Positions 10,034 to 19,803 of a stretch of DNA of 36,522 bases are shown here, piece by piece (within the stretch, counting starts at the first letter, position 1; every line of letters begins with the position of its first letter). The DNA is taken from NCBI RefSeq assembly GCF_007989105.1, contig NZ_BJVK01000021.1, positions 1 through 36,522 of the forward strand. The letters are read 5' to 3'. The notes beneath the pieces are model-generated. The model worked only from the letters and a program-made list of their open reading frames with translations. It ran no database searches and had not been told where the DNA came from. This stretch comes from Lentilactobacillus kefiri. Lineage in GTDB: Bacteria > Bacillota > Bacilli > Lactobacillales > Lactobacillaceae. Position numbers and translations under genes: made by a program.

Positions 10034-10987
10034 TTAATGTTCTGAAACACTTGATTTTGCGCGGTCACTATGTGATTCAACATATTTGAATGCTTGTTGG
10101 CCGGCAATTCCACCTTCACCAACGGCAGTGGCAATCTGACGAAGGTCTTTTTGACGAACGTCGCCAATTGCGTAAATGCCTGGGACAGCGGTTTCCATTT
10201 GGTCATTGGTCTTAATCCAGCCATCTTTATCGGTAATGTTCAGATCCTTGAAGGCATCGGTCATTGGCAGCAAGCCAACATAGATGAAGACACCTGAAGT
10301 TTTAACAGTCGATACTTCATTGGTTTGATTGTTAACGACTTTAACGCCGGTGACTTTGTTATCGTCACCCAAGACTTCTTTGACATTGGAATTCCAAATA
10401 AAGTCAATCTTGTCGTTGGCAAATGCCCGGTCTTGAATGACTTTTTGGGCACGTAATTGGTCACGACGGTGAATAACTGTGACGTGATTAACGATTCCAG
10501 CAAGGTATGAGGCTTCCTCAATGGCAGAATCACCACCACCGACAACAACGACATCCTTATTCTTGAAAAATGCACCATCACATACGGCACAGTAAGAAAC
10601 ACCCTTGCCACCATATTCGTGTTCGCCGGGAATTCCTAACTTTTTATACTCTGATCCGGTCGCAATAATCACAACTTTTGCCTGAAGCTCATCTTCATCG
10701 GTTTTAACGATCTTATAATCGCCATGATCCTCAATAGAGCTGACAGTTCCATATACGTATTCAGCACCAAAGTTCACTGAACTGTCATACATATTTTGAG
10801 CCAAGTCAGGACCCATGATTGATTTAAAACCAGGGTAATTCTCAATTGCTGCAGTGTTATTCATTTGACCGCCATAAATTCCTCGATCAATCATTGCAAC
10901 AGATAAGTTGGCACGTGAAGCGTATAAAGCGGCAGTCATCCCACCGGGGCCGGCACCAATAACCACGACATCATATTGTTTTGCCAT
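10034..10987 (-). CDS. trxB: Thioredoxin-disulfide reductase TrxB
   Basis: FAD- and NADPH-dependent flavoenzyme that reduces thioredoxin and so keeps the cytoplasm reduced. It is 317 residues, typical of the low-molecular-weight bacterial enzyme. The FAD-binding loop GAGPGGMTAA is at residues 11-20, the redox-active CAVC at 133-136, the NADPH-binding GGGDSAIEEA with a downstream HRRDQLRA, and the C-terminal FAD motif YAIGDVR. The ATG start has GGGAGG six bases away. In Bacillus trxB is next to rapZ-yvcK-whiA; here uvrBA and the HD gene lie between them. I did not find a convincing promoter in the short gap after galU. Confidence 0.97.
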   Translation of the reverse strand: MAKQYDVVVIGAGPGGMTAALYASRANLSVAMIDRGIYGGQMNNTAAIENYPGFKSIMGPDLAQNMYDSSVNFGAEYVYGTVSSIEDHGDYKIVKTDEDELQAKVVIIATGSEYKKLGIPGEHEYGGKGVSYCAVCDGAFFKNKDVVVVGGGDSAIEEASYLAGIVNHVTVIHRRDQLRAQKVIQDRAFANDKIDFIWNSNVKEVLGDDNKVTGVKVVNNQTNEVSTVKTSGVFIYVGLLPMTDAFKDLNITDKDGWIKTNDQMETAVPGIYAIGDVRQKDLRQIATAVGEGGIAGQQAFKYVESHSDRAKSSVSEH

Positions 10988-11038
10988 ATGGATCCTCCCT
11001 TTTAATTCTCATTTTCATTTATAAGTCAATTTACTATG

Positions 11039-11078
11039 AAAAAGTAAGTCTGTCCAGTAGATACACTTACTTCTTTTT
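11039..11078 (-). terminator. Terminator overlapping the galU stop codon
   Basis: Arms AAGTAAGT and ACTTACTT (11042-11049 with 11065-11072) form a stem that begins in the galU stop codon and on the - strand runs into TTTTTC. It separates the pspC-to-galU run from trxB. Confidence 0.7.
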
Positions 11079-11963
11079 ATCTTCTTCAGTCAGTTGAGCA
11101 CCCAATTCCTTGAGATATGCTCTTAATCCATCGGAAATTTCAGGATGGCGCAGGCCAAAGATAATGTTGGTCTTAAGCCAGCTCAATTTGTTCCCTGTAT
11201 CAAAACGCTCACCCTTAAATTCATGAGCAAACACCCGTTGAGTTTGGTTAAGCGTATCAATTGCGGAAGTCAACTGGATTTCTCCGGTCTTGTCAGGCTT
11301 GGCATGTTCCAAGATCCCAAAGATTTCCGGCGTCAACAGGTAACGGCCAATAATGGCCAAATCACTAGGAGCTTTTTCAGGAGATGGCTTTTCAACGAAC
11401 TTTTTGACGTTGAACAAGCCTGGCCGGACTTCCTCGGAAGGATCGATCACACCATACTTGGAAATATCTTTATGAGCAACTTTCTTAACGGCTAAAGTTG
11501 AAGCACCAGTCTGTTGATAGCTTTCCATCAACTGCTTGGTCAGAGGAACTTTGTCCTGCATGACATCATCACCCAGCATCACCACAAACGGTTCATTGCT
11601 GATAAAGCTGCGGGCAGTGTAAATGGCATCGCCCAAGCCACGAGGATGTGACTGGCGAATAAAGTAAATGTTCATGTCATTGGTTTTACGAATTGTTTTC
11701 AGAATTTCATTCTTGTGACGTTCTTCAAGATTCATTTCCAATTCCGGATTGGAATCAAAATGATCTTCAATTGAACGCTTGCCTTTGCCGATGACAATCA
11801 CAATATCCTTGATGCCGGCCTGTTTAGCTTCTTCAACGATAAATTGGATAGTTGGTGTATCGACAATCGGGAGCATTTCCTTTGGTAAAGCTTTGGTTTC
11901 GGGCAAGAATCGGGTCCCTAATCCTGCAGCAGGAATAACTGCTTTGGTTACTTTTCTTGTCAT
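11067..11963 (-). CDS. galU: UTP--glucose-1-phosphate uridylyltransferase GalU
   Basis: Makes UDP-glucose from UTP and glucose-1-phosphate for glycolipids, teichoic acid glucosylation, exopolysaccharide and galactose metabolism. It is 298 residues. The N-terminal nucleotidyltransferase signature [17 protein letters not shown] is present, with the UTP-binding lysine region [10 protein letters not shown] and the catalytic VMLGDDVM in the middle. The frame is open for 16 codons further upstream, into the end of gpsA, but the family starts at the ATG at 11963 ([14 protein letters not shown]) with GAAGG about 11 bases away. It follows gpsA by 22 bases and ends the run. Confidence 0.96.
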   Translation of the reverse strand: MTRKVTKAVIPAAGLGTRFLPETKALPKEMLPIVDTPTIQFIVEEAKQAGIKDIVIVIGKGKRSIEDHFDSNPELEMNLEERHKNEILKTIRKTNDMNIYFIRQSHPRGLGDAIYTARSFISNEPFVVMLGDDVMQDKVPLTKQLMESYQQTGASTLAVKKVAHKDISKYGVIDPSEEVRPGLFNVKKFVEKPSPEKAPSDLAIIGRYLLTPEIFGILEHAKPDKTGEIQLTSAIDTLNQTQRVFAHEFKGERFDTGNKLSWLKTNIIFGLRHPEISDGLRAYLKELGAQLTEEDKKK

Positions 11964-11985
11964 AGTAAACTGCACCTTCTTTTTA

Positions 11986-13002
11986 TTATTCAATCTCTGA
12001 ACGGCCCTCACGAGTCATTAACTGATTAATGGTTTCTTTAATATCAGCACCATCGTAAAGAACATGGTAAATCGCAGAAGTAATTGGCATTTCTACGCCA
12101 CGCTTCTTGGATAATTCATAGGCAGCCCGGGTAGTGGCAATCCCTTCGATCACCATTCCCATATTTTTAACAACTTCGTCCAAGGAGTGGCCTTTTCCAA
12201 GTTCATTTCCTGCCCGCCAATTACGAGAGTTCGTACTGGTGGCAGTCACAATGATATCACCAACACCTGACAACCCAATGAAAGTCAATGGGTTAGCACC
12301 AAATGAGGTCCCAAGTCGGGAAATTTCAGCAAGGCCTCGAGTCATTAAGGCTGCCTTGGCATTGTCTTTATATCCCAGTCCATACAATGCGCCGGCACCA
12401 AGGGCGATGATGTTTTTCAATGCGGCACCGATTTCAACGCCGATAACATCGTCACTGGTATAAACTCGGAAATAATTATTCATGAATAAGCCTTGGATCT
12501 CTTTGGCTGCATGAGCATTGTCACTTGCCACGGTGACCAGCGTAATATCATGAGTCACCACGTCTTCGGCCTGACTTGGTCCTGAGAGAACCGAAATTGA
12601 CTTGCGGTTTTTAGGATCGATTTCCTGAGCCAAAACTTGAGACAATCTCAAGTAGGTTTTTTCTTCAATTCCTTTTGACGCATGGATAATATTAACGTTT
12701 TGATTTCTATCAGCCAAAATTTGGGCAACTTGTTTGGCAACTGATCGGGTAACTTGGGTTGGAACGACGAATAAAATGTAGCCAACGTCATCAATTGCAT
12801 CCCCTAAATCATTGGTTGCGACCAATGAATCGGCGAATTTAAAATTCTTAATGTATTTTGAATTGGTGTGTTGTTCATTCAGTTCCTTAACCTGCTTTGG
12901 ATTGTAAGACCAAAGTTTAACGTCTGAACCATTTTCATCTAATAAGCTGGCGAGGACGCTTCCCCAAGAACCTGCACCAAGCACTGCTACTTTTTTAGCC
13001 AT
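11986..13002 (-). CDS. gpsA: NAD(P)-dependent glycerol-3-phosphate dehydrogenase GpsA
   Basis: Reduces dihydroxyacetone phosphate to sn-glycerol-3-phosphate, the backbone for phospholipids and for glycerol-phosphate teichoic acids. It is 338 residues, the usual length. The Rossmann loop [10 protein letters not shown] is at residues 8-17. The family motifs [20 protein letters not shown] and [36 protein letters not shown] lie along the catalytic domain; K in ALKN is the conserved catalytic lysine. The ATG start follows AAAGGAGA. It lies 24 bases after lgt and before galU in a single-direction run. Confidence 0.97.
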   Translation of the reverse strand: MAKKVAVLGAGSWGSVLASLLDENGSDVKLWSYNPKQVKELNEQHTNSKYIKNFKFADSLVATNDLGDAIDDVGYILFVVPTQVTRSVAKQVAQILADRNQNVNIIHASKGIEEKTYLRLSQVLAQEIDPKNRKSISVLSGPSQAEDVVTHDITLVTVASDNAHAAKEIQGLFMNNYFRVYTSDDVIGVEIGAALKNIIALGAGALYGLGYKDNAKAALMTRGLAEISRLGTSFGANPLTFIGLSGVGDIIVTATSTNSRNWRAGNELGKGHSLDEVVKNMGMVIEGIATTRAAYELSKKRGVEMPITSAIYHVLYDGADIKETINQLMTREGRSEIE

Positions 13003-13026
13003 GATAGATCTCCTTTATTCAATAAA

Positions 13027-13863
13027 CTATTGATTAACTTTTAATTTTGAACCTTCCAAGTACCATGGAGTACTTGGGTTGCGTCGGCGAATAATGATCA
13101 GTGCAATCGCACCCACAAATAAAACAATCGACAAGATTTGTGAAACCCGCAAGCCCGAGAGCATCAAACTGTCGGTTCGCATTCCTTCCACAAAGAACCT
13201 GCCAAATGAATACCACATGACATATGTCAAAAAGACTTCGCCGCGCTTAAACCAGTTGGGGTTGTGCCTTAACGTAATAATGACAAGAAATCCCAGCAGA
13301 CTCCATAAGGACTCATACAAGAATGTTGGTTGGCGGTAGGCACCGCTGATATACATCTGAGTGATAATAAAATGCGGCAGATGTAAGCCTTGCAAAAAGC
13401 TCAGTGATGTCGCCTGGCCAAAAGCTTCCTGATTCATAAAATTTCCCCAGCGGCCAATCGACTGAGCCAATATAACAGTTGGAGCGGCAACATCAAGCAT
13501 TAGCCAAACTGGAATGAACCGATGACGGCAAAACAGGATTACAACAATCATGGCGCCAATTAATGAACCATAAATGGCAATTCCGCCATCCCAAATTTTG
13601 ATGATCTCTCCAGGATTGTCCTTATAATACCCCCACTGAAAAATCACGTAATACAGGCGGGCACAAATCAGGGCAGCCGGCAATGCCCACAATATCATGT
13701 CGTAGATATCGTCAGACTTAATTCCCCGCTTGGCACCTTCCCGGACAGCCAAATAAACTGCGAGGAGCACCCCGCTGGCAATGATAATGCCATACCAATG
13801 AACTTCAATTGGCCCTAAGTAAAAGGCGATCGGGTTTAGAGCCAAACTTATAAGATTTACCAA
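13027..13863 (-). CDS. lgt: Prolipoprotein diacylglyceryl transferase Lgt
   Basis: Integral membrane enzyme that moves a diacylglyceryl group from phosphatidylglycerol to the lipobox cysteine of prolipoproteins. It is 278 residues with about seven hydrophobic segments. The N-terminal signature [16 protein letters not shown] and the Lgt signature [13 protein letters not shown] are both present, with the late motif [12 protein letters not shown]. The start is TTG at 13863, nine bases after AGGAG. It follows hprK by 12 bases, the same pairing as in Bacillus, and precedes gpsA. Confidence 0.97.
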   Translation of the reverse strand: MVNLISLALNPIAFYLGPIEVHWYGIIIASGVLLAVYLAVREGAKRGIKSDDIYDMILWALPAALICARLYYVIFQWGYYKDNPGEIIKIWDGGIAIYGSLIGAMIVVILFCRHRFIPVWLMLDVAAPTVILAQSIGRWGNFMNQEAFGQATSLSFLQGLHLPHFIITQMYISGAYRQPTFLYESLWSLLGFLVIITLRHNPNWFKRGEVFLTYVMWYSFGRFFVEGMRTDSLMLSGLRVSQILSIVLFVGAIALIIIRRRNPSTPWYLEGSKLKVNQ

Positions 13864-13875
13864 AATAACGATCTC

Positions 13876-14898
13876 CTATTTTTTATCTGAATCTTTTTTT
13901 GAATCATCGATGAGATCTTTATTTTTCTTCTCAACGTGTTCCTGTTCTTCTTTATGCTTTTCATCGTTTTTACTATTAACTTTGATTAAATTGTTCAAAT
14001 TACGGTCAAAGGTTTCGGTAGCATCATATCCCATGCTCTGAGCTCGGAAGTTCATCGCAGCTGCTTCGATAATGATTGCCAAATTTCGACCGGTTCGAAC
14101 CGGAATGGTAATTTTAGGAACGTCAACATCGAAAATATGCACGTTTTGGGTACCGTTTCCGAGTCGGTCAAACTTGGCGTCTTTGGTATAGTTGGCCAAA
14201 TGAATAATCAGGGCAACTTTTGTCTGGCTTCGAACTGCTCCGGCACCAAACAGTGTCATCACATCAATAATCCCAATTCCTCGAATTTCCAGCAAGTGCC
14301 GCAGAATTGCGGGAGCTGTTCCCATCAAGGTCTGCTCATCTTGTTGATAGACTTCTACCCGATCATCGGCAATCAATCGGTGGCCTCGTTTAACCAGTTC
14401 AAGTGCGGTTTCACTCTTACCAATTCCGCTATCACCGGTAATTAAGATTCCAAGTCCGTAGACATCAACCAAGACACCGTGGAGAGACTTCCGTTCAGCT
14501 AATTTATCCTCCAGGTAGTTTGTCATATTACTTAAAACTCGTGAAGTCGTCAATTTGGATCCCAGAACCGGAATATGCTGTTCTTTGGCAGCTTCCAGCA
14601 ATTCTTCAGGAGGATCCAGCTGTGTCGACACAACAAACGCTGGGGTCTGTGGTTGACACATCTGCTGCATGACATCAAGCAGCTCTTCATGAGACATGCC
14701 TTTTGAATACGAAATTTCAGTAATTCCCAGCAGCTGAATCCGCTTTGCAGGGTAATAATTAAAGAAGCCGGTTAACTCCAACCCCGGTCGGGAAATGTCA
14801 GCGGTAGAAATCGACCTTTCTTTAAGGTATTCCTTACCATAATAAACATCCAACCTGGCGTTTTTAACTAAATCAGCTACTGTTACACTTTCAGTCAA
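13876..14898 (-). CDS. hprK: HPr kinase/phosphorylase HprK
   Basis: Bifunctional enzyme that phosphorylates HPr at Ser46 and removes that phosphate, setting CcpA-dependent catabolite repression and sugar uptake. The protein is 340 residues, longer than the usual roughly 310. The Walker A loop GDSGIGKS is at 155-162, preceded by the active-site region LHGVLVDVYGLG. The HprK signature LEIRGIGIIDVMTLFGAGAVR is present. The last 30 or so residues are a strongly charged Lys/Glu/Asp tail not seen in the core family. I choose TTG at 14898: AGGAGG is seven bases upstream of it but only one base from the ATG at 14904. Confidence 0.96.
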   Translation of the reverse strand: MTESVTVADLVKNARLDVYYGKEYLKERSISTADISRPGLELTGFFNYYPAKRIQLLGITEISYSKGMSHEELLDVMQQMCQPQTPAFVVSTQLDPPEELLEAAKEQHIPVLGSKLTTSRVLSNMTNYLEDKLAERKSLHGVLVDVYGLGILITGDSGIGKSETALELVKRGHRLIADDRVEVYQQDEQTLMGTAPAILRHLLEIRGIGIIDVMTLFGAGAVRSQTKVALIIHLANYTKDAKFDRLGNGTQNVHIFDVDVPKITIPVRTGRNLAIIIEAAAMNFRAQSMGYDATETFDRNLNNLIKVNSKNDEKHKEEQEHVEKKNKDLIDDSKKDSDKK

Positions 14899-14954
14899 GA
14901 ACATCCCTCCTCAGTTAATCACTTTAATTTTATCACTTTGGGACAATCAAGTCG

Positions 14955-15302
14955 CTAGGGCTTCCGGAAATATTCAGCAATTACCCAACTAACAACCGAC
15001 ATTAACACGGCAACCAAAATTGCCATCCAAAACGACGAAAATCGGAATCCAGCACCAACAATCACGGCCGTTAGTTCAAGCATCAATCCATTGATGACAA
15101 GGGTAAAAAGTCCAAGTGTCAATAGGTTAATGGGCAAAGACAGGATGGTGATAATCGGCCGGACCAACCAGTTTAAAACGGCTAGTACGACTGCGGCCAA
15201 CAACGCAATCCCAACGCTGGCAACGTAAAAGTTTGCCGGAAAGAAGCCGCTAATGGCCACAAATAGAATCGTATCAACTAAAACGTTTGTGAGAAATCTC
15301 AA
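14955..15302 (-). CDS. Phage holin family IV / YvlD-like membrane protein
   Basis: Small integral membrane protein of 115 residues with about four hydrophobic helices, resembling Bacillus YvlD (phage holin family IV domain). No catalytic motif is visible. In Bacillus yvlD sits with PspC-like yvlC in an envelope-stress operon, and here it directly follows the PspC gene. Its TTG start (15302) comes immediately after the pspC TAA stop, with GGGG seven bases upstream, so translation is probably coupled. A role in membrane or envelope stress is inferred from that pairing; lytic activity is not implied. Confidence 0.8.
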   Translation of the reverse strand: MRFLTNVLVDTILFVAISGFFPANFYVASVGIALLAAVVLAVLNWLVRPIITILSLPINLLTLGLFTLVINGLMLELTAVIVGAGFRFSSFWMAILVAVLMSVVSWVIAEYFRKP

Positions 15303-15632
15303 TTAGTGACCCCTTTTCTGATTATCATGAACGTCTTTTTCTTCAACGTTATGAATAACCTTCCTGGATTTATCATCAGAAGCTCGATTGGTAAACAGGG
15401 ACTTGGCTTGATCAAATGGCGAACCAACACCCGGATTATCAATTGGGATCGTGAACATCATGACGATGTAGCCGATTATTGCTACAAGATCAATTCCAGG
15501 GGTAAATGCCAGAATCACATATAAGATTCGAACCAGCGTTGAGTTCCAACCAAAGTAATCGCAAATTCCACCGAGAACTCCTGAAATAACACGATTGGTG
15601 GCTGAGCGTCGTAATTTTTTATGAGTATTCAT
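15303..15632 (-). CDS. PspC-domain membrane protein
   Basis: PspC-family protein of 109 residues. The N-terminal PspC motif is RVISGVLGGICDYFGWNSTLVRILYVIL, with a long hydrophobic segment continuing to about residue 60. A hydrophilic C-terminal tail rich in Lys, Asp and His follows. Such proteins act in membrane-stress responses. I choose the ATG at 15632, which has GGAGG seven bases upstream; the ATG at 15638 is only one base from that site. It is the first gene of a leftward run through yvlD, hprK, lgt, gpsA and galU. No strong promoter is evident in the roughly 45 bases between it and the phoU terminator. Confidence 0.82.
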   Translation of the reverse strand: MNTHKKLRRSATNRVISGVLGGICDYFGWNSTLVRILYVILAFTPGIDLVAIIGYIVMMFTIPIDNPGVGSPFDQAKSLFTNRASDDKSRKVIHNVEEKDVHDNQKRGH

Positions 15633-15673
15633 TCTCATGCCTCCACATTAAAACTTCTAGCTTAAGATTATCT

Positions 15674-15704
15674 AAAAAAAGCACTGCAATCAAGTATGCA
15701 GTGC
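15674..15704 (-). terminator. Terminator of the pst-phoU operon
   Basis: Perfect 8-base stem GCACTGCA/TGCAGTGC (15681-15688 and 15697-15704). On the - strand it is followed by seven T residues, a clear intrinsic terminator just after phoU. Confidence 0.85.
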
Positions 15705-15720
15705 AAAATATCAACCATTC

Positions 15721-16377
15721 TTAATTTAATTCAATAATTTTTCCGGTTGCCAGATAGACCGTCCATTCACAGATATTGGTGCTGTAATCACTGATTCTGC
15801 CCAGGTCTTTGGCGACATTTAAGTAAATAATCGCTGAACTGACAATCTCTGGATCCTTTGCCATTGCCTGATAACTTGGTGCCGCAATGTCGTTATACAG
15901 CTGATCAATTTTCTTATCGTATGACTGTGCGGTTTGCTTGGCCTTATCTTTGTCGGCGTCACCATAGGATTCAATGGAATTCTCGTACTGTTCACTAACC
16001 TGGTTGGCCATTGTGGCAATAATTTCTTCAACGGAGGAAATCCGCTCCTTGCCCTTAATCTCAATAACTGATTTGGCAACGTTTCGAGCGTGATCACCAG
16101 CCCGTTCCAAGTCGGTAACGGCTTTTAAAATCCCGACAACTTCCCGCAAATCACCCGTCACAGGTTGATATAATGCAATCATTTCAAAAGACCGTTTTTC
16201 GATATAAATCTGCAAATGATTAATATCGTGGTCGTTGGTAATGACGGCTTCCGCCTTTTTACTGTCATGATCAATAAATGCCTGACCGGCATTATCGACA
16301 GCTTGGCCAACGAGTGCCCCCAGCTTCATAAAATCTGCTTTTAACGTCACAATTTCTTCATCAAAAACTTTGCCCAT
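15721..16377 (-). CDS. phoU: Phosphate signalling regulator PhoU
   Basis: Peripheral membrane regulator of the Pst transporter and, where present, of PhoR signalling. It is 218 residues, built of two three-helix PhoU repeats. Metal-cluster motifs of the family are visible as DLERAGDHARN in the first repeat and DLGRISDYSTNI in the second. It is the last gene of pstS-pstC-pstA-pstB1-pstB2-phoU, 11 bases after pstB2. In bacteria where PhoU links Pst occupancy to the kinase, PhoR has little or no external sensor, which is also true here. Confidence 0.95.
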   Translation of the reverse strand: MGKVFDEEIVTLKADFMKLGALVGQAVDNAGQAFIDHDSKKAEAVITNDHDINHLQIYIEKRSFEMIALYQPVTGDLREVVGILKAVTDLERAGDHARNVAKSVIEIKGKERISSVEEIIATMANQVSEQYENSIESYGDADKDKAKQTAQSYDKKIDQLYNDIAAPSYQAMAKDPEIVSSAIIYLNVAKDLGRISDYSTNICEWTVYLATGKIIELN

Positions 16378-16388
16378 AAACTTCTCTC

Positions 16389-17147
16389 CTATCCGAATCG
16401 TCCGCTAACGTAATCTTCCGTTTGTTTCTCATCTGGATTAACGAACATTTTAGTTGTGTCATCATATTCAACAACTCTGCCTTCCATAAAGAACGCTGTC
16501 TTGTCAGAAATTCGGGAAGCCTGCTGCAGGTTGTGGGTAACGATTATTATTGTATAATCTTTTTTTAGTTCAAGCAAAGTATTTTCAACCTTTGCACTTG
16601 AGATCGGATCCAACGCACTGGTTGGCTCATCCAGCAAAATAACCGATGGTGATACGGCCAAAACCCGTGCAATACAGATCCGTTGCTGTTGACCACCTGA
16701 AAATGACAAAGCATTATCGTATAAGTTATCTTTAACTTCATCCCAAACGGCAGCCTGCTTTAAGCTTTTTTCAACAATCGCATCCAGCTTTTGTTTGTCA
16801 CGGACACCGGCAATTCGCAAGCCATAAGTAATATTATCGTACACCGAAAACGGAAATGGATTGGGTTGTTGAAAAACCATTCCAACTGATTTTCTTAACT
16901 CAACCAAATTGGTTTGCGGTGAATAAATATTTTTGCCGTGAAATTGGACGGTTCCGGTAATTGTGACGCCATCAATCATATCATTCATTCGATTGAGACA
17001 CCTTAAGAAGGTTGACTTTCCACAACCCGAAGGGCCAATCAACGCTGAAATTTGGTTGGGTTGAAAGTCCAAATGAATGCCATGAAGCGCTTGAAAGTCA
17101 CCATAAAATAAATCCAAGTTATCTGCGGATAAAATTGGTTCTGCCAT
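16389..17147 (-). CDS. pstB2: Phosphate ABC transporter ATP-binding protein PstB (second copy)
   Basis: ATPase subunit of the Pst high-affinity phosphate importer, 252 residues. Walker [10 protein letters not shown] is near residue 38, the ABC signature reads SFSGGQQQR, and Walker B with D-loop is [13 protein letters not shown], followed by the switch-histidine region [10 protein letters not shown]. It is one of two adjacent pstB genes, as in Bacillus and other Firmicutes. This copy lacks the N-terminal extension found on pstB1. It follows pstB1 by 11 bases and precedes phoU by 11. AGGAGGGG lies upstream of the ATG. Confidence 0.95.
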   Translation of the reverse strand: MAEPILSADNLDLFYGDFQALHGIHLDFQPNQISALIGPSGCGKSTFLRCLNRMNDMIDGVTITGTVQFHGKNIYSPQTNLVELRKSVGMVFQQPNPFPFSVYDNITYGLRIAGVRDKQKLDAIVEKSLKQAAVWDEVKDNLYDNALSFSGGQQQRICIARVLAVSPSVILLDEPTSALDPISSAKVENTLLELKKDYTIIIVTHNLQQASRISDKTAFFMEGRVVEYDDTTKMFVNPDEKQTEDYVSGRFG

Positions 17148-17158
17148 TTCTGCCCCTC

Positions 17159-17974
17159 CTAACCAAAGTTGCCAGATACATAATCATCGGTCATTTGCAC
17201 TTTAGGCCGTGTAAAGACCTTTCTGGTTTTATTGTACTCAATTGCCTCACCCATATTGAAGAAGACCGTGTAGTCGCTCAAACGGGCCGCCTGCTGCATG
17301 TTATGAGTAACGATGATGATCGTATAATCTTTTTTCAGTTCACGTAAAGTCGTTTCCAACTGCTGGGTTGAAACAGGGTCCAAAGCACTGGCCGGTTCGT
17401 CGAGAAGTAAAACATCCGGCTGAACAGCCAATGCCCGTGCGATACAAACCCGTTGCGCCTGCCCACCAGATAGGGACAGTGCGCTCTTGTTCAAGCTGTC
17501 TTTGACCTGGTCCCAAACAGCGGCTTGTTTCAGGGTTGTTTCAACAACCCGGTCCAAAGTCTTCTTATCGTGAACGCCCCGACGCTGCAATGCAAACGTC
17601 ACGTTGTCATAAATCGATTTGGCAAACGGATTCGGCCGTTGAAACACCATCCCAATTCTTCGACGGACTTCGTACACGTCAATTTTGGGCTGATTGATAT
17701 TGACACCTTGATAAAGAATCTCACCTTTAACGGTCGCAATCCCGTCATTCATTCGATTGAGTGACCGTAAAAAGGTTGATTTCCCGGACCCGGAAGGCCC
17801 AATCAAAGCAGTGATTGTATTCTTTTTGAACTTCAAGTCGGCATTATGCATCGCCAGATTTTTTCCATAGTAAATTTCAAGATCTTTGGTCTGCATCGTG
17901 ATCTCAGTTTCTTCAGGATTGAAATCATATATAAACCGTTTTGGTTTGTTGTTTAATTCAGTTGTATTTTGCAT
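17159..17974 (-). CDS. pstB1: Phosphate ABC transporter ATP-binding protein PstB (first copy)
   Basis: First of two ATPase subunits of the Pst importer, 271 residues. Walker [10 protein letters not shown], signature SLSGGQAQR, Walker [15 protein letters not shown] and the switch region [10 protein letters not shown] are all present. About 20 extra N-terminal residues (ending FNPEETEIT) precede the ABC core compared with its neighbour. The two copies share the same layout but clearly differ, consistent with an old duplication. It follows pstA by 10 bases. Confidence 0.95.
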   Translation of the reverse strand: MQNTTELNNKPKRFIYDFNPEETEITMQTKDLEIYYGKNLAMHNADLKFKKNTITALIGPSGSGKSTFLRSLNRMNDGIATVKGEILYQGVNINQPKIDVYEVRRRIGMVFQRPNPFAKSIYDNVTFALQRRGVHDKKTLDRVVETTLKQAAVWDQVKDSLNKSALSLSGGQAQRVCIARALAVQPDVLLLDEPASALDPVSTQQLETTLRELKKDYTIIIVTHNMQQAARLSDYTVFFNMGEAIEYNKTRKVFTRPKVQMTDDYVSGNFG

Positions 17975-17984
17975 GAGATTTCAC

Positions 17985-18875
17985 CTACTTTACTGAAGTC
18001 ATTCGTTCAAACACTTTTCGGCCAACAAAACGGGCAGAAAGGTTGAAAATCAAAATTGCTAAAACCAGAACCGCCGCTGATCCGGAAGAAACTTGAGTCA
18101 AATCAGGCATGATTCCTTCAGAATTAATCTTCCAGATGTGAACGGCAAGAGTTTCGGCAGGTCTTAAAGGACTTAATGGACTATCAATGTTAAACGGATT
18201 CCAATCCATAAAGTTGAGTGCCGGAGCACTTTGACCAGCAGTATAAATCAACGCAGCTGCTTCACCAAACACTCGGCCGGAACAAAGAATAATCCCACTG
18301 ATAATGCCGGGTAACGACGCTGGAACCACAATGTGAATGATAGTTTCATACTTTGAAAGCCCAAGACCAAGGCCACCCTGTCTTTGATCATCCGACACAT
18401 TGGCCAGTGAATCTTCAATGTTTCGTGTTAGTAAGGGTAAATTAAAAATTGTCAGCGTTAAGGCACCGGAAAGGATTGAAAAGCCATAGTTGAACTGAAC
18501 AACGAACAACAGAAACCCAAACAACCCAACAACGACTGATGGCAGCGAACTCAAAATTTCAATTGAAGTTTTGATGGCTGCTGTAAACCAGTTGTCCGTC
18601 GCATATTCGTTAAGGTAAATTGCGGCTCCCAAGGCAATTGGCAGTGAAATAATCATTGCCAAAACCAGAAGGTAAAACGAATTAAACAGCTGAATCCAAA
18701 TTCCACCACCGGCATTGAACGCTTTGGCGGGAGACGTTAGAAAATGCCAGCTGACGTTTGGCAGCCCAGTGATGAAAATGTAGCCAATCAGAAAGGCCAG
18801 AATCAATACAACGAATCCGGCAACTGCTTTCAGGCAGGCAATGGCAAAACGACTTTGCTTTTGAGTTCGATTCAT
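17985..18875 (-). CDS. pstA: Phosphate ABC transporter permease PstA
   Basis: One of two membrane permease subunits of the Pst importer, 296 residues with about six membrane helices. The binding-protein-dependent permease (EAA) loop is visible in GLGLSKYETIIHIVVPASLPGIISGIILCSGRVFGEAAALIYTAG, which contacts PstB. Its ATG overlaps the pstC stop (ATGA), indicating translational coupling and joint assembly with PstC. Confidence 0.95.
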   Translation of the reverse strand: MNRTQKQSRFAIACLKAVAGFVVLILAFLIGYIFITGLPNVSWHFLTSPAKAFNAGGGIWIQLFNSFYLLVLAMIISLPIALGAAIYLNEYATDNWFTAAIKTSIEILSSLPSVVVGLFGFLLFVVQFNYGFSILSGALTLTIFNLPLLTRNIEDSLANVSDDQRQGGLGLGLSKYETIIHIVVPASLPGIISGIILCSGRVFGEAAALIYTAGQSAPALNFMDWNPFNIDSPLSPLRPAETLAVHIWKINSEGIMPDLTQVSSGSAAVLVLAILIFNLSARFVGRKVFERMTSVK

Positions 18876-19801
18876 TTCTTGAACGCCCCTTTCCGACCAA
18901 TCATGTGAACAACCAAGTTAAAGAACAGTGACATAACCAGAAGAACCAGTGCCAATGACCAAAGTGCGTCATTTTGCAACGATCCCATGACCGTATTCCC
19001 CATTCCGGCAGTTAAGACAGAGGTCAATGTTGACGCCGGAGAAGTGAGATTTTGCGGCATCAACGCGGCATTTCCGATAACCATCTGAACAGCCAATGCT
19101 TCACCAAACGCCCGGGCCATTCCAAATACCACAGCGGTTAAAATACCTGGCGTTGCAGCTCTTAGAACCACTTTCCAAATTGTCTGCCACTTGGTCGCTC
19201 CCAATGCCAAGGATGCCTGACGGTAAAACTTCGGCACCCCTTTAAGTGAATCGACGGTCATTGAAACAATCGTTGGCAGGATCATGACAAACAGGACAAA
19301 GGTTCCTGAAAGAATCCCAAAGCCACTGCCGCCAAAGGTGTTTCTGACGAATGGAACAACGACCGATAAACCAATGAAACCATAGACAACTGAAGGGATT
19401 CCAACCAGCAATTCGGTAACCGGCTGAAGAATCTTAGCACCCCGTTTAGGTGAAATTTCGGTCATATAAACCGCTGTTCCAATGGCAAATGGCGTTGATA
19501 ATAAGGCTGCCAGAATTGTCACCAGAAATGAACCGACGATCATTGGTAAAGCACCAACAGCCTGCTGGCCACTCGGTGTTTTGGTACCAGGGTTCCACAA
19601 GGTTCCTGTAAAGAAGTCTTTAAAGGAAATCCCATCTTTGAAAAATGTTCCCAATCCTTTGCTGGCAACGAAAACGATAATGCCTAAGACAATTGCCATA
19701 ATCAGGAGTAATGCAGAAAGACTCAGCAAACGGCCAAAGCGTTCATAACGAGCCGTTTTGGATTTTTTCATTAATTGTTTTGCTAATTTTTGATTTTCCA
19801 T
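18872..19801 (-). CDS. pstC: Phosphate ABC transporter permease PstC
   Basis: Second permease subunit of the Pst importer, 309 residues, with about six membrane helices and the EAA-type loop LALGATKWQTIWKVVLRAATPGILTAVVFGMARAFGEALAVQMV. I choose the ATG at 19801 because GGGGG lies seven bases upstream; the ATG at 19807, which overlaps the pstS stop, is too close to that site. The gap to pstS is then two bases. The N-terminus has a cluster of Lys and Arg before the first helix, as expected for a cytoplasmic end. Confidence 0.94.
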   Translation of the reverse strand: MENQKLAKQLMKKSKTARYERFGRLLSLSALLLIMAIVLGIIVFVASKGLGTFFKDGISFKDFFTGTLWNPGTKTPSGQQAVGALPMIVGSFLVTILAALLSTPFAIGTAVYMTEISPKRGAKILQPVTELLVGIPSVVYGFIGLSVVVPFVRNTFGGSGFGILSGTFVLFVMILPTIVSMTVDSLKGVPKFYRQASLALGATKWQTIWKVVLRAATPGILTAVVFGMARAFGEALAVQMVIGNAALMPQNLTSPASTLTSVLTAGMGNTVMGSLQNDALWSLALVLLVMSLFFNLVVHMIGRKGAFKK

Positions 19802-19803
19802 TA

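Noticed and set aside
14955-15302. Phage holin-like protein as a prophage remnant
   Set aside because: It matches the chromosomal YvlD family, is coupled to a PspC gene and lies in a housekeeping run with no phage genes around.
16389-17974. Tandem pstB genes as a recent duplication or assembly artefact
   Set aside because: The two copies differ through most of their length and tandem pstB genes are normal in Firmicutes.
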